Shown: one piece after another, positions 1 through 9,205 of the stretch
Layout of the letters: each line of letters starts with the position of its first letter
Position numbering within the stretch: the stretch's first letter is position 1
Made by a program: the position numbers and the translations under genes
Notes under the pieces: generated by a model
Seen by the model: the letters and a program-made list of their open reading frames with translations, nothing else
Databases searched by the model: none
Told to the model about the DNA's origin: nothing
Assembly: GCF_050271975.1 (NCBI RefSeq)
Contig: NZ_CP189850.1
Location: 1,426,001-1,490,000 of the forward strand
Length of the DNA stretch: 64,000 nt
Reading direction: 5' to 3'
Origin: Litorimonas sp947503715
GTDB lineage: Bacteria; Pseudomonadota; Alphaproteobacteria; Caulobacterales; Maricaulaceae

Positions 1-46
1 CCGCTCAAACATGGCACTCCACCCTCACACCCCCTATATCCACCTC

Positions 47-472
47 ATGTTCTCGGACCTCTACAATACCGACATCCTCTCGCTCTCGGCGACCTTGGAA
101 AATGCGGCCCTTCCCAACCCTGATGGGACAGCGCGGAAGGTGTCAAAACTTTGCGGGTCATGGTTGGAAATTGATTTAAATGTCGAAGACGGCGTGGTGT
201 CCGACTGCGCCCTGCGCGTACAAGCCTGCGCTTTGGGACAGGCGAGTGCGGCAATCTTGAAAGAGTCAATTATTGGGTCCACGCTCGCGGAGCTAAAAAC
301 CGCGCGTGACGGTTTGCAGGCTCTGTTGAAAGCGGGTGGAGAGCCTCCGACGGGACAGTTTGCGAAACTCGCATTGCTTTCCGGCGTCGCCGCATATCCT
401 GCCCGCCATACATCAACTTTATTGGCGTTTGAGGCCGCGGTCGCAGCGTTTGAAGCAGCGCTGGACAGTTAA
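47..472 (+). CDS. NifU/IscU-like iron-sulfur cluster scaffold family protein
   Basis: The protein has about 141 residues and resembles the alphaproteobacterial branch of the NifU N-terminal (IscU-like) scaffold family. Conserved cysteines are visible in LCGS (Cys36) and QACALGQAS (Cys61), with a further Cys54. The C-terminal motif PARHTSTLLAF has His where classical IscU has its third ligand cysteine. I chose the ATG at 47, which gives the usual MFSDLYN-type start; an in-frame ATG at 11 would add 12 residues. It lies 44 bases upstream of the next gene on the same strand. The family is confident, but whether this variant assembles clusters is an inference. Confidence 0.8.
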   Translation: MFSDLYNTDILSLSATLENAALPNPDGTARKVSKLCGSWLEIDLNVEDGVVSDCALRVQACALGQASAAILKESIIGSTLAELKTARDGLQALLKAGGEPPTGQFAKLALLSGVAAYPARHTSTLLAFEAAVAAFEAALDS

Positions 473-516
473 GTCCTCTTCGCTCTACGCTCTCTCCTAT
501 CAAGAGGGGAAATCTC

Positions 517-1593
517 ATGGCCAAATCGACACGCCGTCCGCAACAGCTTTATTCCATCGTGATGTGGATCCTATCGGTGATTTTCGCCGGGTTCCTGATT
601 GGTCTGGGTGGACTGGTTATCAAAGATCTGCCGCGCATGGACCGGACGATCATGGTCGAAGACTTTATCGACGCGGATAAGTTACAGGCCCTGCGCGGGG
701 AAGAGCGCCAGTTGGAAAACCAACTTACGCCGCTGCGCCGCGCGTCTGAGGACGCTTTTGAGGCCCAAACCTCTGCGCGTGCGGATTACCGGTCGGCCAA
801 ATCTAATTTCGACAATTGGATTTCGACGCGGACCGCCACCGAGAGCGCGGCGACCAATCCCGAAGTCCTGCGACGCACCCGGGAATTGGAAACGCTCGCC
901 GCCCGCAGTCGAACGTCTGAGCGACTTGTTGCCGACGCGCAAACGGCCTTGCGGGAACGGGAGCGGGAGGTCGCCGATATTCGGTCTGATATACAAACGT
1001 TGCGAAGTGAGGCGCAGCCGCAATATCGCAGCGCAATCCGATCGCGTGATTTGCGGGTTTTCGGCTTCCGGCTGATGCTAACCCTGCCACTACTCCTCGC
1101 AGCGGCATGGATGATTGCGAAGAAACGCGGCAGTGCCTATTGGCCGCTATATCGGGGATTTGTACTCTTTTCCCTGTTCGCGTTTTTCGTCGAACTTGTG
1201 CCTTATCTGCCGTCCTATGGCGGCTATGTCCGTTATACAGTCGGGATCATTGCCGTGGCTGTCGCGGGTTATTTCCTGATTAAGCAGATGCGAAAATATC
1301 TGGCGCGAAAACAATTGGAGGAGGCACGATCAGAGGCCGAGCGGCGTAAGTCGATTGATTATGAAACGGCGTTGAAAAAGATCGCGGCCAAGACTTGCCC
1401 CGGCTGTGATCGGTCCATCGTCACACGGGACGGCGTGAATACGGATTATTGCGTCCATTGCGGTATTCATTTGCAGCGCCAATGCCCGAGCTGCGATACG
1501 CGAAATGTGACTTTCTACCGTTACTGCCTTTGTTGCGGGACGGAGAATGAGGAACTGGTGAAACCGAATGCGGTACCACCTACACCTGCATGA
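517..1593 (+). CDS. Membrane protein with periplasmic-type coiled coil and C-terminal double zinc ribbon
   Basis: I do not recognise a named family for this 358-residue protein. It has one hydrophobic segment at about residues 12-33 and then a long charged heptad-like region rich in E, R, Q and A (about 50-170). Two or three hydrophobic segments follow (about 185-260), and then a basic helix. The C-terminus carries four CxxC knuckles (CPGC, CVHC, CPSC, CLCC) starting near residue 294, arranged as a double zinc ribbon. An AGGGGAAA ribosome site precedes the ATG. The stop overlaps the yidD start by four bases, so the two are probably co-translated. A link to membrane protein biogenesis is only a guess from position. 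Confidence 0.75.
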   Translation: MAKSTRRPQQLYSIVMWILSVIFAGFLIGLGGLVIKDLPRMDRTIMVEDFIDADKLQALRGEERQLENQLTPLRRASEDAFEAQTSARADYRSAKSNFDNWISTRTATESAATNPEVLRRTRELETLAARSRTSERLVADAQTALREREREVADIRSDIQTLRSEAQPQYRSAIRSRDLRVFGFRLMLTLPLLLAAAWMIAKKRGSAYWPLYRGFVLFSLFAFFVELVPYLPSYGGYVRYTVGIIAVAVAGYFLIKQMRKYLARKQLEEARSEAERRKSIDYETALKKIAAKTCPGCDRSIVTRDGVNTDYCVHCGIHLQRQCPSCDTRNVTFYRYCLCCGTENEELVKPNAVPPTPA

Positions 1594-1895
1594 TCGGTAA
1601 AGTCCTCAGCTTGCCCATGCTCGCGCTCTTGGCGCTGTATAAATGGCTCATCTCGCCGACCTTACAGTTTTTCGGTGTGAGATGTCGGCACTACCCCAGT
1701 TGTTCGACCTATTCCGTCGAGGCCATCCAGAAACACGGGCCGTGGCAGGGCGGGTGGCTGACACTCGCGCGACTGCAACGATGCCATCCTTGGGGAACCT
1801 CTGGGGTTGATAATGTCCCCGAAGAGATTACGACACCTCCCATATGGGCACCCTGGCGCGTAGGGCTGTGGGGCCGCACGAATTCTGACGAGTAG
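1590..1895 (+). CDS. yidD: Membrane protein insertion efficiency factor YidD
   Basis: This is a 101-residue member of the YidD (UPF0161) family, which assists YidC-dependent insertion of inner-membrane proteins. The hallmark stretch is visible: an LALYKWLISP-like amphipathic helix, then CRHYPSCSTYSVEAI and HGPWQGGWLTLARLQRCHPW. It overlaps the upstream zinc-ribbon gene by ATGA and ends three bases before thrS. In many genomes yidD sits with rpmH/rnpA/yidC; here it is separate, linked to a membrane zinc-ribbon protein and thrS. The C-terminal tail beyond the HPWG motif is somewhat extended. Confidence 0.93.
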   Translation: MIGKVLSLPMLALLALYKWLISPTLQFFGVRCRHYPSCSTYSVEAIQKHGPWQGGWLTLARLQRCHPWGTSGVDNVPEEITTPPIWAPWRVGLWGRTNSDE

Positions 1896-1898
1896 ATC

Positions 1899-3827
1899 AT
1901 GATTACATTGAAATTTCCCGATGGTGCCGAACGCGACTACGCTCCCGGTACGACGGCCATGGAGGTGGCGAAATCCATTTCCAAAGGTCTGGCGAAACAG
2001 GTTCTGGCCGCGAAGCTGGACGGCAAGCTCGTCGATGCGTCTCTGCCGATCAATGATAATGCGAAACTCGAACTCGTCACGGCGAAAGACCCGGAAGGGT
2101 TGGAGTTGATCCGCCATGACGCAGCGCATGTTCTGGCCGAGGCCGTGCAGGAATTATTTCCGGGTACGCAGGTCACAATCGGCCCCGTCATTGAGAACGG
2201 ATTTTATTACGATTTCCACCGGGACGAGCCGTTTAGTGAGGATGACTTCGCCGCCATTGAGAAGAAAATGGCCTTCATCATCAATCGCAATGATAAGTTC
2301 GAGCGTCAGGTCATGGCGCGCGATGAGGCAATTGCCCTGTTCAAAGGTCTGGGCGAGCATTTCAAAGTCGAGCTGATCGAAGATCTGCCCGAGGATGAAG
2401 TCCTGACCGTCTATAAACAGGGCAAGTGGTTTGACCTCTGTCTCGGCCCGCATCTGCCGAGCACCGGCAAGATCGGCAAGGCATTTAAATTGATGAAGGT
2501 CGCGGGCGCTTACTGGCGTGGCGATTCGAACAATCCGCAACTCCAGCGCATTTACGGCACGGCGTGGGCGACACAGGAAGACCTGGACGCGCATTTGAAA
2601 CAGATTGAAGAAGCCGAAGCCCGCGATCACCGTCGCTTGGGCCGTCAGTTGGAGCTGTTCCATTTCCAAGAGGAAGCGCAAGGGCAGGCCTTCTGGCATC
2701 CGAATGGCTGGACGCTCTACACAACGCTTATGGCTTATATGGCGCGGCGTCAGCGCGAATATGGCTATCGCGAAATCAAGACGCCGCAACTCATGGACCG
2801 AAAATTCTGGGAAGCGTCGGGCCATTGGGAAAAATATCGCGAGAATATGTTCGTCGCGGAAATTGCGGAGGAGGACAAAGTCCTCTCGCTGAAACCGATG
2901 AACTGCCCGTGTCATATTCAGGTCTTTAACCAGGGCCAGAAATCCTATCGCGATCTGCCGGTGCGCTATGCTGAGTTCGGCTCCTGTCACCGTTACGAGC
3001 CATCGGGCGCGTTACACGGTCTGATGCGCGTGCGCGGCTTTGTGCAGGATGATGGCCATATTTTCTGTACGCTGGATCAGGTCACGGATGAGGTGAAGGG
3101 GTTCACAAACCTTCTGAAGTCCGTCTATGCCGATCTCGGTTTTGATGATGTGAAGGTTAACTTCTCCACCCGTCCAGATACGCGTGTTGGCTCGGATGAG
3201 TATTGGGATAAGGCGGAAGATGCGCTGGAAGCGGCGGCGAAAGCCTCCGGTCTTGAAGTTGTCCTGAATGAAGGTGACGGCGCGTTTTACGGCCCGAAAT
3301 TGGACTTTGTCTTGCGCGACGCGATTGGCCGTGAGTGGCAGGCGGGGACGATCCAACTCGACCCGAATATGCCGGAACGTCTTGATGCCAGCTATATCGG
3401 CGATGATGACAAGAAGCATGCACCCGTCATGTTGCACCGTGCCGTTTTAGGTTCATTTGAGCGGTTCCTCGGTATCCTGATTGAAAACTACGCGGGTAAA
3501 TTCCCACTCTGGCTCTCGCCGGTTCAGGTCGTCATCGCGACGATTACGTCGGACGCGGATGATTATGCTGAAGAGGTCGCGGCCAAAATGCGGGCCACTG
3601 GCCTGCGTGTTGAAACCGATATCCGCAATGAGAAGATCAATTATAAAATCCGTGAACTCTCCGCCGATCGGAAGATTCCGGTCATTGCCGTCGTGGGCCG
3701 CAAGGAAATGGAGGAGGGTAAACTCGCCATTCGTCGTCTCGGCTCCCGCGATCAGACTATTCTTCCCGTCGACGAGGCGATTGCTGCTTTCACAGACGAA
3801 GCCCTCGCGCCGGATTTGAAGCGCTAG
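1899..3827 (+). CDS. thrS: Threonine--tRNA ligase
   Basis: This 642-residue class II aminoacyl-tRNA synthetase charges tRNA-Thr in the cytoplasm. The domains appear in the expected order: an N-terminal TGS domain (about 1-60), an editing domain with HDAAHVLAEAV near residue 75, a catalytic core with LKPMNCPCHIQVF and motif-2-like RYAEFGSCHRYEPSG, and an anticodon-binding domain starting near VQVVIATI (about 545 on). The length is normal. It follows yidD by three bases and precedes the O-antigen-ligase-like gene by nine, so it probably sits in one transcript. I saw no T-box or leader, as expected in this class. Confidence 0.98.
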   Translation: MITLKFPDGAERDYAPGTTAMEVAKSISKGLAKQVLAAKLDGKLVDASLPINDNAKLELVTAKDPEGLELIRHDAAHVLAEAVQELFPGTQVTIGPVIENGFYYDFHRDEPFSEDDFAAIEKKMAFIINRNDKFERQVMARDEAIALFKGLGEHFKVELIEDLPEDEVLTVYKQGKWFDLCLGPHLPSTGKIGKAFKLMKVAGAYWRGDSNNPQLQRIYGTAWATQEDLDAHLKQIEEAEARDHRRLGRQLELFHFQEEAQGQAFWHPNGWTLYTTLMAYMARRQREYGYREIKTPQLMDRKFWEASGHWEKYRENMFVAEIAEEDKVLSLKPMNCPCHIQVFNQGQKSYRDLPVRYAEFGSCHRYEPSGALHGLMRVRGFVQDDGHIFCTLDQVTDEVKGFTNLLKSVYADLGFDDVKVNFSTRPDTRVGSDEYWDKAEDALEAAAKASGLEVVLNEGDGAFYGPKLDFVLRDAIGREWQAGTIQLDPNMPERLDASYIGDDDKKHAPVMLHRAVLGSFERFLGILIENYAGKFPLWLSPVQVVIATITSDADDYAEEVAAKMRATGLRVETDIRNEKINYKIRELSADRKIPVIAVVGRKEMEEGKLAIRRLGSRDQTILPVDEAIAAFTDEALAPDLKR

Positions 3828-3836
3828 GGTTTCGCA

Positions 3837-5081
3837 GTGGGCGCGGTTCGCAAAGGACTTGATGGCCTGACGCAAGGTTGGCTTTGGATCGGGATGATCC
3901 TGACGCCAATCCTGGCCCATGCCGGTGGATTGGGATTCCAAGCCTTTGCGTTTTTCCTCGGCTGTGGTGCGCTTCTGGTTGTCGCAGCCAATTTGAAAGA
4001 TGCCGTTTATCTCAAAGGCCTCTGGCTCCCATTCTTTCTGGCCTTCACACTCTGGGCTTGGCTCGCTGCATTGTGGAGCCCACATGAGGATTTGCGTCTT
4101 TTAGATAACGGGTTGAAACTCTTTCTCTTTGCCCTCGCTCTCATTCTGATGCCGATTGTATTTCTGCGGCTAACTGGGCGTGGACGGGAAAATCTTGGAC
4201 ATGTCTTCATGGCGGGCACAGTTTTGGCCGCGGGATTGTTCTTGTTCGATGTCCTGTCAGGCTATGCGCTCTCGACCTTTGTTGATCCGGTTGAGGTAAG
4301 CTCCAATATATATGTCCGACAGGGCGAAGCGGAGCGGTCTTTGGGGCGTGGGTTGATGACCTATACGCATCTCGTCTGGCCAGCTGCAATTCTCATGATC
4401 GTCAGCTTTAAGCGCGGTTGGGCTTTGGCGCTGACCGTGCTGGCGGCCTTCGCGGCGGCAGCCATTTTCAACCGTCTGAGCCTCATCATTCCGACATTGG
4501 CCGCGACCGCAGTTTTCGTTGCGCTGGCGTGGTATAGACCGCGCCTCGGGATCATGATTGCTTTCGCATTTGCGATTGCGAGCCTTGTTCTTGCCCCGCT
4601 CGTCGGTATTTTCGCTGGGATGTTAGATGAGGCCGCCCTTTCCAAACTGCCGCTCTCTTGGGAACACCGTGTGAGGATGTGGGCCTATGTTTGGGAGCGT
4701 ATTCAGGAGAATTGGCTCCTTGGTAACGGGTTCGATGTCTCGCGCACCTATCAGGAAACATTCAAGGCGCGGGACGGTCGAGACATTGTGATCGTCTCGC
4801 TGCATCCGCATAACATTGGTCTACAGCTTTGGCTGGAAGCGGGCTTGGTGGGTGTCTGTCTAGCGGCGGGTTTTCTAATCGCTGCAATCAAACCTATTTT
4901 AAATTTTTGCGCCTCTCCTGCTCGGGCCGCCGCGATGAGTGGGTTGGTGATTGCAGCGACGTTAAACGGGGCTCTCACCATCGGAATCTGGCAATATTGG
5001 TGGTGGGGCATTATTGCCCTTGGCATGTGTATGGTTGGATTAATCCCGCATGAACAAGATCGCAAAATACCCCGCAGATAA
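3837..5081 (+). CDS. O-antigen ligase/Wzy-like membrane protein
   Basis: This 414-residue protein has about ten to twelve hydrophobic segments. A large non-cytoplasmic loop near residues 150-170 and again around 260-320 contains the Wzy_C-type motif SLHPHNIGLQLWLEAGLVG. Such proteins join or polymerise glycan units on lipid carriers at the periplasmic face. It starts with GTG nine bases after thrS. The following glycosyltransferase genes support a role in surface polysaccharide or lipid-linked glycan assembly. Whether it is a ligase, a polymerase or an O-oligosaccharyltransferase cannot be told from the sequence alone. Confidence 0.82.
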   Translation: MGAVRKGLDGLTQGWLWIGMILTPILAHAGGLGFQAFAFFLGCGALLVVAANLKDAVYLKGLWLPFFLAFTLWAWLAALWSPHEDLRLLDNGLKLFLFALALILMPIVFLRLTGRGRENLGHVFMAGTVLAAGLFLFDVLSGYALSTFVDPVEVSSNIYVRQGEAERSLGRGLMTYTHLVWPAAILMIVSFKRGWALALTVLAAFAAAAIFNRLSLIIPTLAATAVFVALAWYRPRLGIMIAFAFAIASLVLAPLVGIFAGMLDEAALSKLPLSWEHRVRMWAYVWERIQENWLLGNGFDVSRTYQETFKARDGRDIVIVSLHPHNIGLQLWLEAGLVGVCLAAGFLIAAIKPILNFCASPARAAAMSGLVIAATLNGALTIGIWQYWWWGIIALGMCMVGLIPHEQDRKIPRR

Positions 5082-5188
5082 GGGGTTCTCGGCGTTTATC
5101 CTTTACATTCAGGCGATTAGACACGTATGTAGCCCCTGAACCGCGGAAAAGTTAATGGCTCGCGGGGGCGCAAGGTGAAGGAGCGAAT

Positions 5189-6151
5189 GTGGCAGATATC
5201 GTCGCACTCCCCATAGACTGTTCGGATCAGATTTCATCTGATGCCGCCCGCAAACGACCGATCAGTGTCGTGATGGTCAGCTATATGACCGGTCCTGCCT
5301 TGATGGAATCGATCCTCGCCGTCCTGGCAGATCGGGATATTCATGAGCTGATTGTCGTCGATAATGGAAACACAGAACCTTCCCGCGCGCGTCTCTCCGA
5401 ACTGACAGCGAACCGTCACCGCGTGAGCTTTATTCAAGGCCACGGCAATATCGGATTTGCCCGTGCCTGCAATTACGGGGCGAGGATGGCGACGGGACAT
5501 TACATATTATTCCTCAATCCTGATGCGATTATCGCGAAAGGCTCTGCGCGCGAACTTGCCAATGCGGGCGATTGCCTGGTGCAGCCTTGGATAACGGGCG
5601 GTCTCCTGCGCGATATTGAAGGTAAGGAACAACGCGGTGGTCGCCGCGCCGCCCTGACGCCGACATCCGCTCTTGTTGGGTTCTTGCCGTTTTTGGAAAA
5701 ACTACCGGGCTTGCGATCGGTTCATCGTGAGGGCGATCCCATGCCCGATGCGCCGATACAAATTGAGACCGTGTCTGGCGCTTGCCTCATGACGGATCGG
5801 CCGAGTTTTGATAAAATGGGGGGCTTTGACGAAAGCTATTTCCTCCATGTTGAGGATATCGAAATTTGCCGCCGTGCGCGCCAAATGGGCGGGCAGGTCG
5901 GCTTTGTGCCGGGCGCAACCGTCATGCATTATGGCAGCACGTCCAATGTCCCGCGCATCTGGATTGAGGGCGAGAAACTGAAAGGTTTCCTGCGCTATTT
6001 CTGGAACTACACGCCGGGTCCGATGTCGAAAATATTGACGGTTCTCGCCGCGCCATTCATGGCGACGGCGATTATGGGGCGTGCCTATATTCTGACGCTG
6101 AAAGCGGCTTTGTTCGGCGCTAATCCCCGCAAGGCGCCGCCCGCAAAATAA
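5189..6151 (+). CDS. Family 2 glycosyltransferase (rhamnosyltransferase-like)
   Basis: This 320-residue GT-A fold enzyme has SVVMVSYMTGP at the nucleotide-binding strand, VVDNGNTEP, the GNIGFARACNYGA motif, and FLNPDAII as the DxD-equivalent. The acceptor-side block GGFDESYFLHVEDIEICRRARQMG is typical of WcaE/RfbN-type rhamnosyl or related transferases. A hydrophobic segment follows near residues 275-300. The start is GTG at 5189; an ATG two bases earlier is out of frame. It is convergent with the ArnT-like gene and the 3' ends overlap by 32 bases. The donor and acceptor sugars are unknown. Confidence 0.88.
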   Translation: MADIVALPIDCSDQISSDAARKRPISVVMVSYMTGPALMESILAVLADRDIHELIVVDNGNTEPSRARLSELTANRHRVSFIQGHGNIGFARACNYGARMATGHYILFLNPDAIIAKGSARELANAGDCLVQPWITGGLLRDIEGKEQRGGRRAALTPTSALVGFLPFLEKLPGLRSVHREGDPMPDAPIQIETVSGACLMTDRPSFDKMGGFDESYFLHVEDIEICRRARQMGGQVGFVPGATVMHYGSTSNVPRIWIEGEKLKGFLRYFWNYTPGPMSKILTVLAAPFMATAIMGRAYILTLKAALFGANPRKAPPAK

Positions 6152-7784
6152 CGAGGGTGACTTCGTCGCCTTTGGAATAATTGAAGCCAGTAACTGGGGG
6201 GATAAACTCCGTCACACAAATCTTCTTTGTGCCTTGAGAAAAAACGTCCGCTTGCCGAATTTCGAAATCGTTGCGGTTGACGTCCAGAACAACAAGCCTG
6301 TCCCGAGAAAGGTCAGTTTGTCTGGCGGTGACATCAATTTCGCTGCCGACATGGTAGACAAGGCTGGGTTCAGAATAGTGAGGGCTATGAATGTCTTTCG
6401 AGGATATATTCGGTGCAAGTGTTTTGATCTCGTTCGCTAGAAATTCCGACGTACGGAAATTGTCAAGTTTTGGCAGGATGTAGCCATAAGCGCCGCCAGA
6501 CAGGATTAAAGCTGAAAGTAGTACTGAGAAAAATCCAGTTCGAATTTTTCCAAGTAGAACAGCGAAAGCGCCTACAATAGCGATCAGCCCCCCCATTAAG
6601 CAAATCGCAAAAGTTAGGGTTTCTCTGTAATATTCACCATATTGCACCTGCACAAAGAGCAAGCCTGCGACCACACCTGCACTGGCCAGAATAAACAGAC
6701 ATCCATTGATAATTCTCGATTTCGCAAAATCTCCCAAGTGGTGCATCGCCAGTATCGCCGCGCCCATCATCAGGCAGAGTGCCGGAAACACGGGCAGGGC
6801 GTAATGTGGTAATTTCGTCGGCATAATTTCAATCAGTACCCAAAACGGCACAGCCCATGCGAGGCAATAGCGCATGGCACGGGGGACGGTGCCGCCTCCA
6901 CCTGACCGCACCGCTTTCACCGCATAGACCAGCCCCGGCAGCAGGAAGAGGCTGGCGGGCCAGAGGGTTAGGGCGATGACGGCCAAATGCGTTCCGGGCG
7001 GTGCGCCGTGATTTTCCTGCGCGCTCACGACTTTCCCGCCGAGATCATTGCCGAGGCTCTCAACGAAAAATGCACCGTCCGTCGCGATGAAAATGGCGAC
7101 GGCCCAGGGTAGCCAGAGCAGGACAAACACAACAATCGCGCCGATATTCAGAAGCGGCTTCGCCCAGCTTAAACTCCGTTCCCAGATGAGGAGGGAGGTC
7201 AACGAGAGCACGACCAAAACCAATCCAATCGGGCCTTTGATGATAATGGACAGGCCAAGTCCAATCCAAAAGACCCAAGGCTCCAGCTTCCCAACGCCGT
7301 TTCGCAGTCGTCCCAGCGCCGCAAAAACGGCCGTCGTCGACGCGCAGAGCAGGGCGTCCGTCTTAGCAATATGGCCCTCGAAAACGAAAACGAGGGAAAC
7401 GGCGAGCAGGGCAGACCCGATAAAAGCCGCATCCCGCCCGACCATTTTTAACCCGCCCCAATAGAGGAAGAGAATTGTCATCAGTGCTCCAAAAACAGAC
7501 GGCAATCGCTGCGCCCAGATCTTGCGCTCCCCGTCTTGCGCAAAGGTCTTGATCATCGCCGTTTGCAGCCAATAGACTCCTGCGGGCTTTTTATTCCGCG
7601 CCTCGTCCTGAAAACGGATATTCAGCAGGTCGCCGCTCTCCGCCATTTGCACGCTGGCTTGGGCATATCGCGCCTCATCGCGGTCAATTACGGGCAGGCT
7701 CGCGAGGCCCGGCAGGACCATGGCGAGTGTAAGGAGGCTGAGCATGAGAACATGCCAGCGGCGTTTGAGGGATTGCCCGAACAT
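6120..7784 (-). CDS. ArnT-like family 39 glycosyltransferase
   Basis: This 554-residue integral membrane transferase of the PMT/ArnT (GT39) superfamily uses polyprenyl-phosphate-sugar donors on the periplasmic side. The first loop contains the catalytic acidic motif IDRDEARYAQ and then NKKPAGVYWLQ, both typical of ArnT-type proteins. About eleven or twelve hydrophobic helices fill residues 10-440, followed by a soluble C-terminal domain. It is divergent from the DPM1-like glycosyltransferase at 7867, which could make the dolichyl- or undecaprenyl-phosphate-sugar donor it needs. The modified substrate (lipid A, protein or glycan) is not determined. Confidence 0.88.
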   Translation of the reverse strand: MFGQSLKRRWHVLMLSLLTLAMVLPGLASLPVIDRDEARYAQASVQMAESGDLLNIRFQDEARNKKPAGVYWLQTAMIKTFAQDGERKIWAQRLPSVFGALMTILFLYWGGLKMVGRDAAFIGSALLAVSLVFVFEGHIAKTDALLCASTTAVFAALGRLRNGVGKLEPWVFWIGLGLSIIIKGPIGLVLVVLSLTSLLIWERSLSWAKPLLNIGAIVVFVLLWLPWAVAIFIATDGAFFVESLGNDLGGKVVSAQENHGAPPGTHLAVIALTLWPASLFLLPGLVYAVKAVRSGGGGTVPRAMRYCLAWAVPFWVLIEIMPTKLPHYALPVFPALCLMMGAAILAMHHLGDFAKSRIINGCLFILASAGVVAGLLFVQVQYGEYYRETLTFAICLMGGLIAIVGAFAVLLGKIRTGFFSVLLSALILSGGAYGYILPKLDNFRTSEFLANEIKTLAPNISSKDIHSPHYSEPSLVYHVGSEIDVTARQTDLSRDRLVVLDVNRNDFEIRQADVFSQGTKKICVTEFIPPVTGFNYSKGDEVTLVILRAAPCGD

Positions 7785-7866
7785 AGAGGTCGCCTAACCC
7801 ATCGCGCGAGTGGGCAAAAGGTTTTTCACCTTTGATGCGGGCGGCCAGTCATGCGAAAGGCTGCCT

Positions 7867-8610
7867 ATGTTCATTGCTGAAAATACCCTGCCGCAGATCT
7901 CGGTCGTCGTGCCCGCCTTTAACGAGGCGGAGAATGTGGAAAATCTCGCGACTGAAATCGCCACGGCCTTGTCTGAGACGCCTTACGAGATGATCTTCAT
8001 TGATGATGCGTCGACGGACGATACGAAAGCTGTGCTGACGGATATGAAAACGCGCTTTCCGCATTTACGCGTGCTCGCCCATCGCAAGAATTCAGGCCAA
8101 TCGCGCGGTGTTCGCTCTGGTGTGCTGGCCGCCAAAGCGCCAATCATTGCGACACTCGACAGTGACGGACAGAATGACCCCGCCGATATTCCCGCGCTGT
8201 TTGCGCAACTTACCCGCACGGATGCACCTGAGACTCTGGCCATGGTCGGGGGACGGCGCGCCAAACGCATTGATTCTGCCGCGAAGAAAGTTGCCTCGCG
8301 TTTCGGGAACGGCGTGCGGAAGAAACTGCTCAAGGACGAAGCGGATGATACAGGTTGCGGGCTGAAAGTTTTCACGCGTGAAGCCTTTCTCCGGCTCCCC
8401 TATTTCGATCACATCCACCGCTATATTCCCGCGCTGATGCTCCGCGAGGGCTACGCCATTGAGTTTGCCGACGTAAATCACCGCGCGCGGGAATTTGGCG
8501 AGAGCAAATATACGAATTTCGGACGGCTAAAGGTGAGTGTCGCGGATCTGCGCGGCGTCATGTGGCTGAGAACCCGGATGCGGCTGCCGGAGGGCGTGGA
8601 CGAGGTTTAG
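7867..8610 (+). CDS. Family 2 glycosyltransferase, polyprenyl-phosphate sugar synthase-like
   Basis: This is a 247-residue DPM1/ArnC-like GT-A enzyme. It has ISVVVPAFNEAENV at the N-terminus, FIDDASTDDT, ATLDSDGQNDPADI carrying the DxD, and VNHRAREFGESKYTNFGR near the C-terminus. Only a weak hydrophobic C-terminal region is seen, so it probably acts at the cytosolic face. I start it at the ATG at 7867 rather than the in-frame codon at 7810, because the fold begins just after it. Its divergent neighbour is a GT39 transferase; a donor-synthase plus transferase pair is the natural reading. Confidence 0.87.
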   Translation: MFIAENTLPQISVVVPAFNEAENVENLATEIATALSETPYEMIFIDDASTDDTKAVLTDMKTRFPHLRVLAHRKNSGQSRGVRSGVLAAKAPIIATLDSDGQNDPADIPALFAQLTRTDAPETLAMVGGRRAKRIDSAAKKVASRFGNGVRKKLLKDEADDTGCGLKVFTREAFLRLPYFDHIHRYIPALMLREGYAIEFADVNHRAREFGESKYTNFGRLKVSVADLRGVMWLRTRMRLPEGVDEV

Positions 8611-8687
8611 GTGGGAGATACCTCTCCCCTTGGAGAAGATTTAATCGCGTTATCCCAATCCTTAATACCTCGTAAACCCTCCACGCG

Positions 8688-8714
8688 GTAGGACTTAATT
8701 AACCTTACCGAATC
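8688..8714. promoter_or_regulatory. Palindromic TTAATTAA element with an overlapping-end GANTC site
   Basis: A near-palindrome centred on TTAATTAA (8695-8702) is flanked by GGTA on one side and TTACC on the other. A GAATC (GANTC class, the CcrM target) sits at 8710-8714, directly before the small membrane-protein gene. TTAACC is also a CtrA-like half site. This may be a cell-cycle-controlled promoter; that is an inference from motif resemblance only. Confidence 0.35.
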
Positions 8715-8726
8715 GAGAGCCGGGCT

Positions 8727-9164
8727 TTGCGCGTTTTCACAGTCTTTCCCCTGATGATCATCCCTGTGGTGATCTATAACGTGCTTGCGCTCGGCGGCGC
8801 GACCCTGTCGACGATTGAGGCCATGCGCCTGCGGCTCGATACAGATGTCTTCGCCATTCCGATGACGAGCGGCGCGACGTGGCACATTACACCGGGTCAT
8901 GCGCTCATCGGGGCGTCGCTACTTATGCTGTTTTTTGAACTTATAAAATCGACAGGCATAGGACGGGCCGCAGTGATGAATCACGCCTTTTCGCTTGTCC
9001 TGTTCATCATCTGCCTCGTGGAGTTCCTGCTCCTTCCGGCCTTCTCGACCTCTGTTTTCTTCCTCATCATGATGATGGCGCTGCTGGACGTCATGGCCGG
9101 ATTTATGGTCACGATTGCCGCTGCGCGCCGTGATTTTGCGGTGAATGAAGGCTTTGCAGATTGA
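8727..9164 (+). CDS. Small four-helix membrane protein of unknown function
   Basis: This 145-residue protein has four clear hydrophobic segments: about 5-28, 58-75, 86-108 and 110-130. A short polar loop between the first two contains DVFAIPMTSGATWHITPGH. The C-terminus is short and charged. I do not recognise the family. The frame opens with TTG at 8727; the first ATG, at 8754, would cut into the first hydrophobic segment, so the TTG start is preferred with modest confidence. The upstream palindrome and GANTC site make it a candidate cell-cycle-regulated gene. The next gene encodes a cyclic-di-GMP-type protein 41 bases downstream. Confidence 0.72.
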   Translation: MRVFTVFPLMIIPVVIYNVLALGGATLSTIEAMRLRLDTDVFAIPMTSGATWHITPGHALIGASLLMLFFELIKSTGIGRAAVMNHAFSLVLFIICLVEFLLLPAFSTSVFFLIMMMALLDVMAGFMVTIAAARRDFAVNEGFAD

Positions 9165-9205
9165 GATGAGATTTTTGCGCTTCCTTAAACAATATACCCC
9201 AAGTT

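Noticed and set aside
2154..2990. 278-codon frame on the minus strand opposite thrS
   Set aside because: It lies wholly within thrS and shows no domain of its own.
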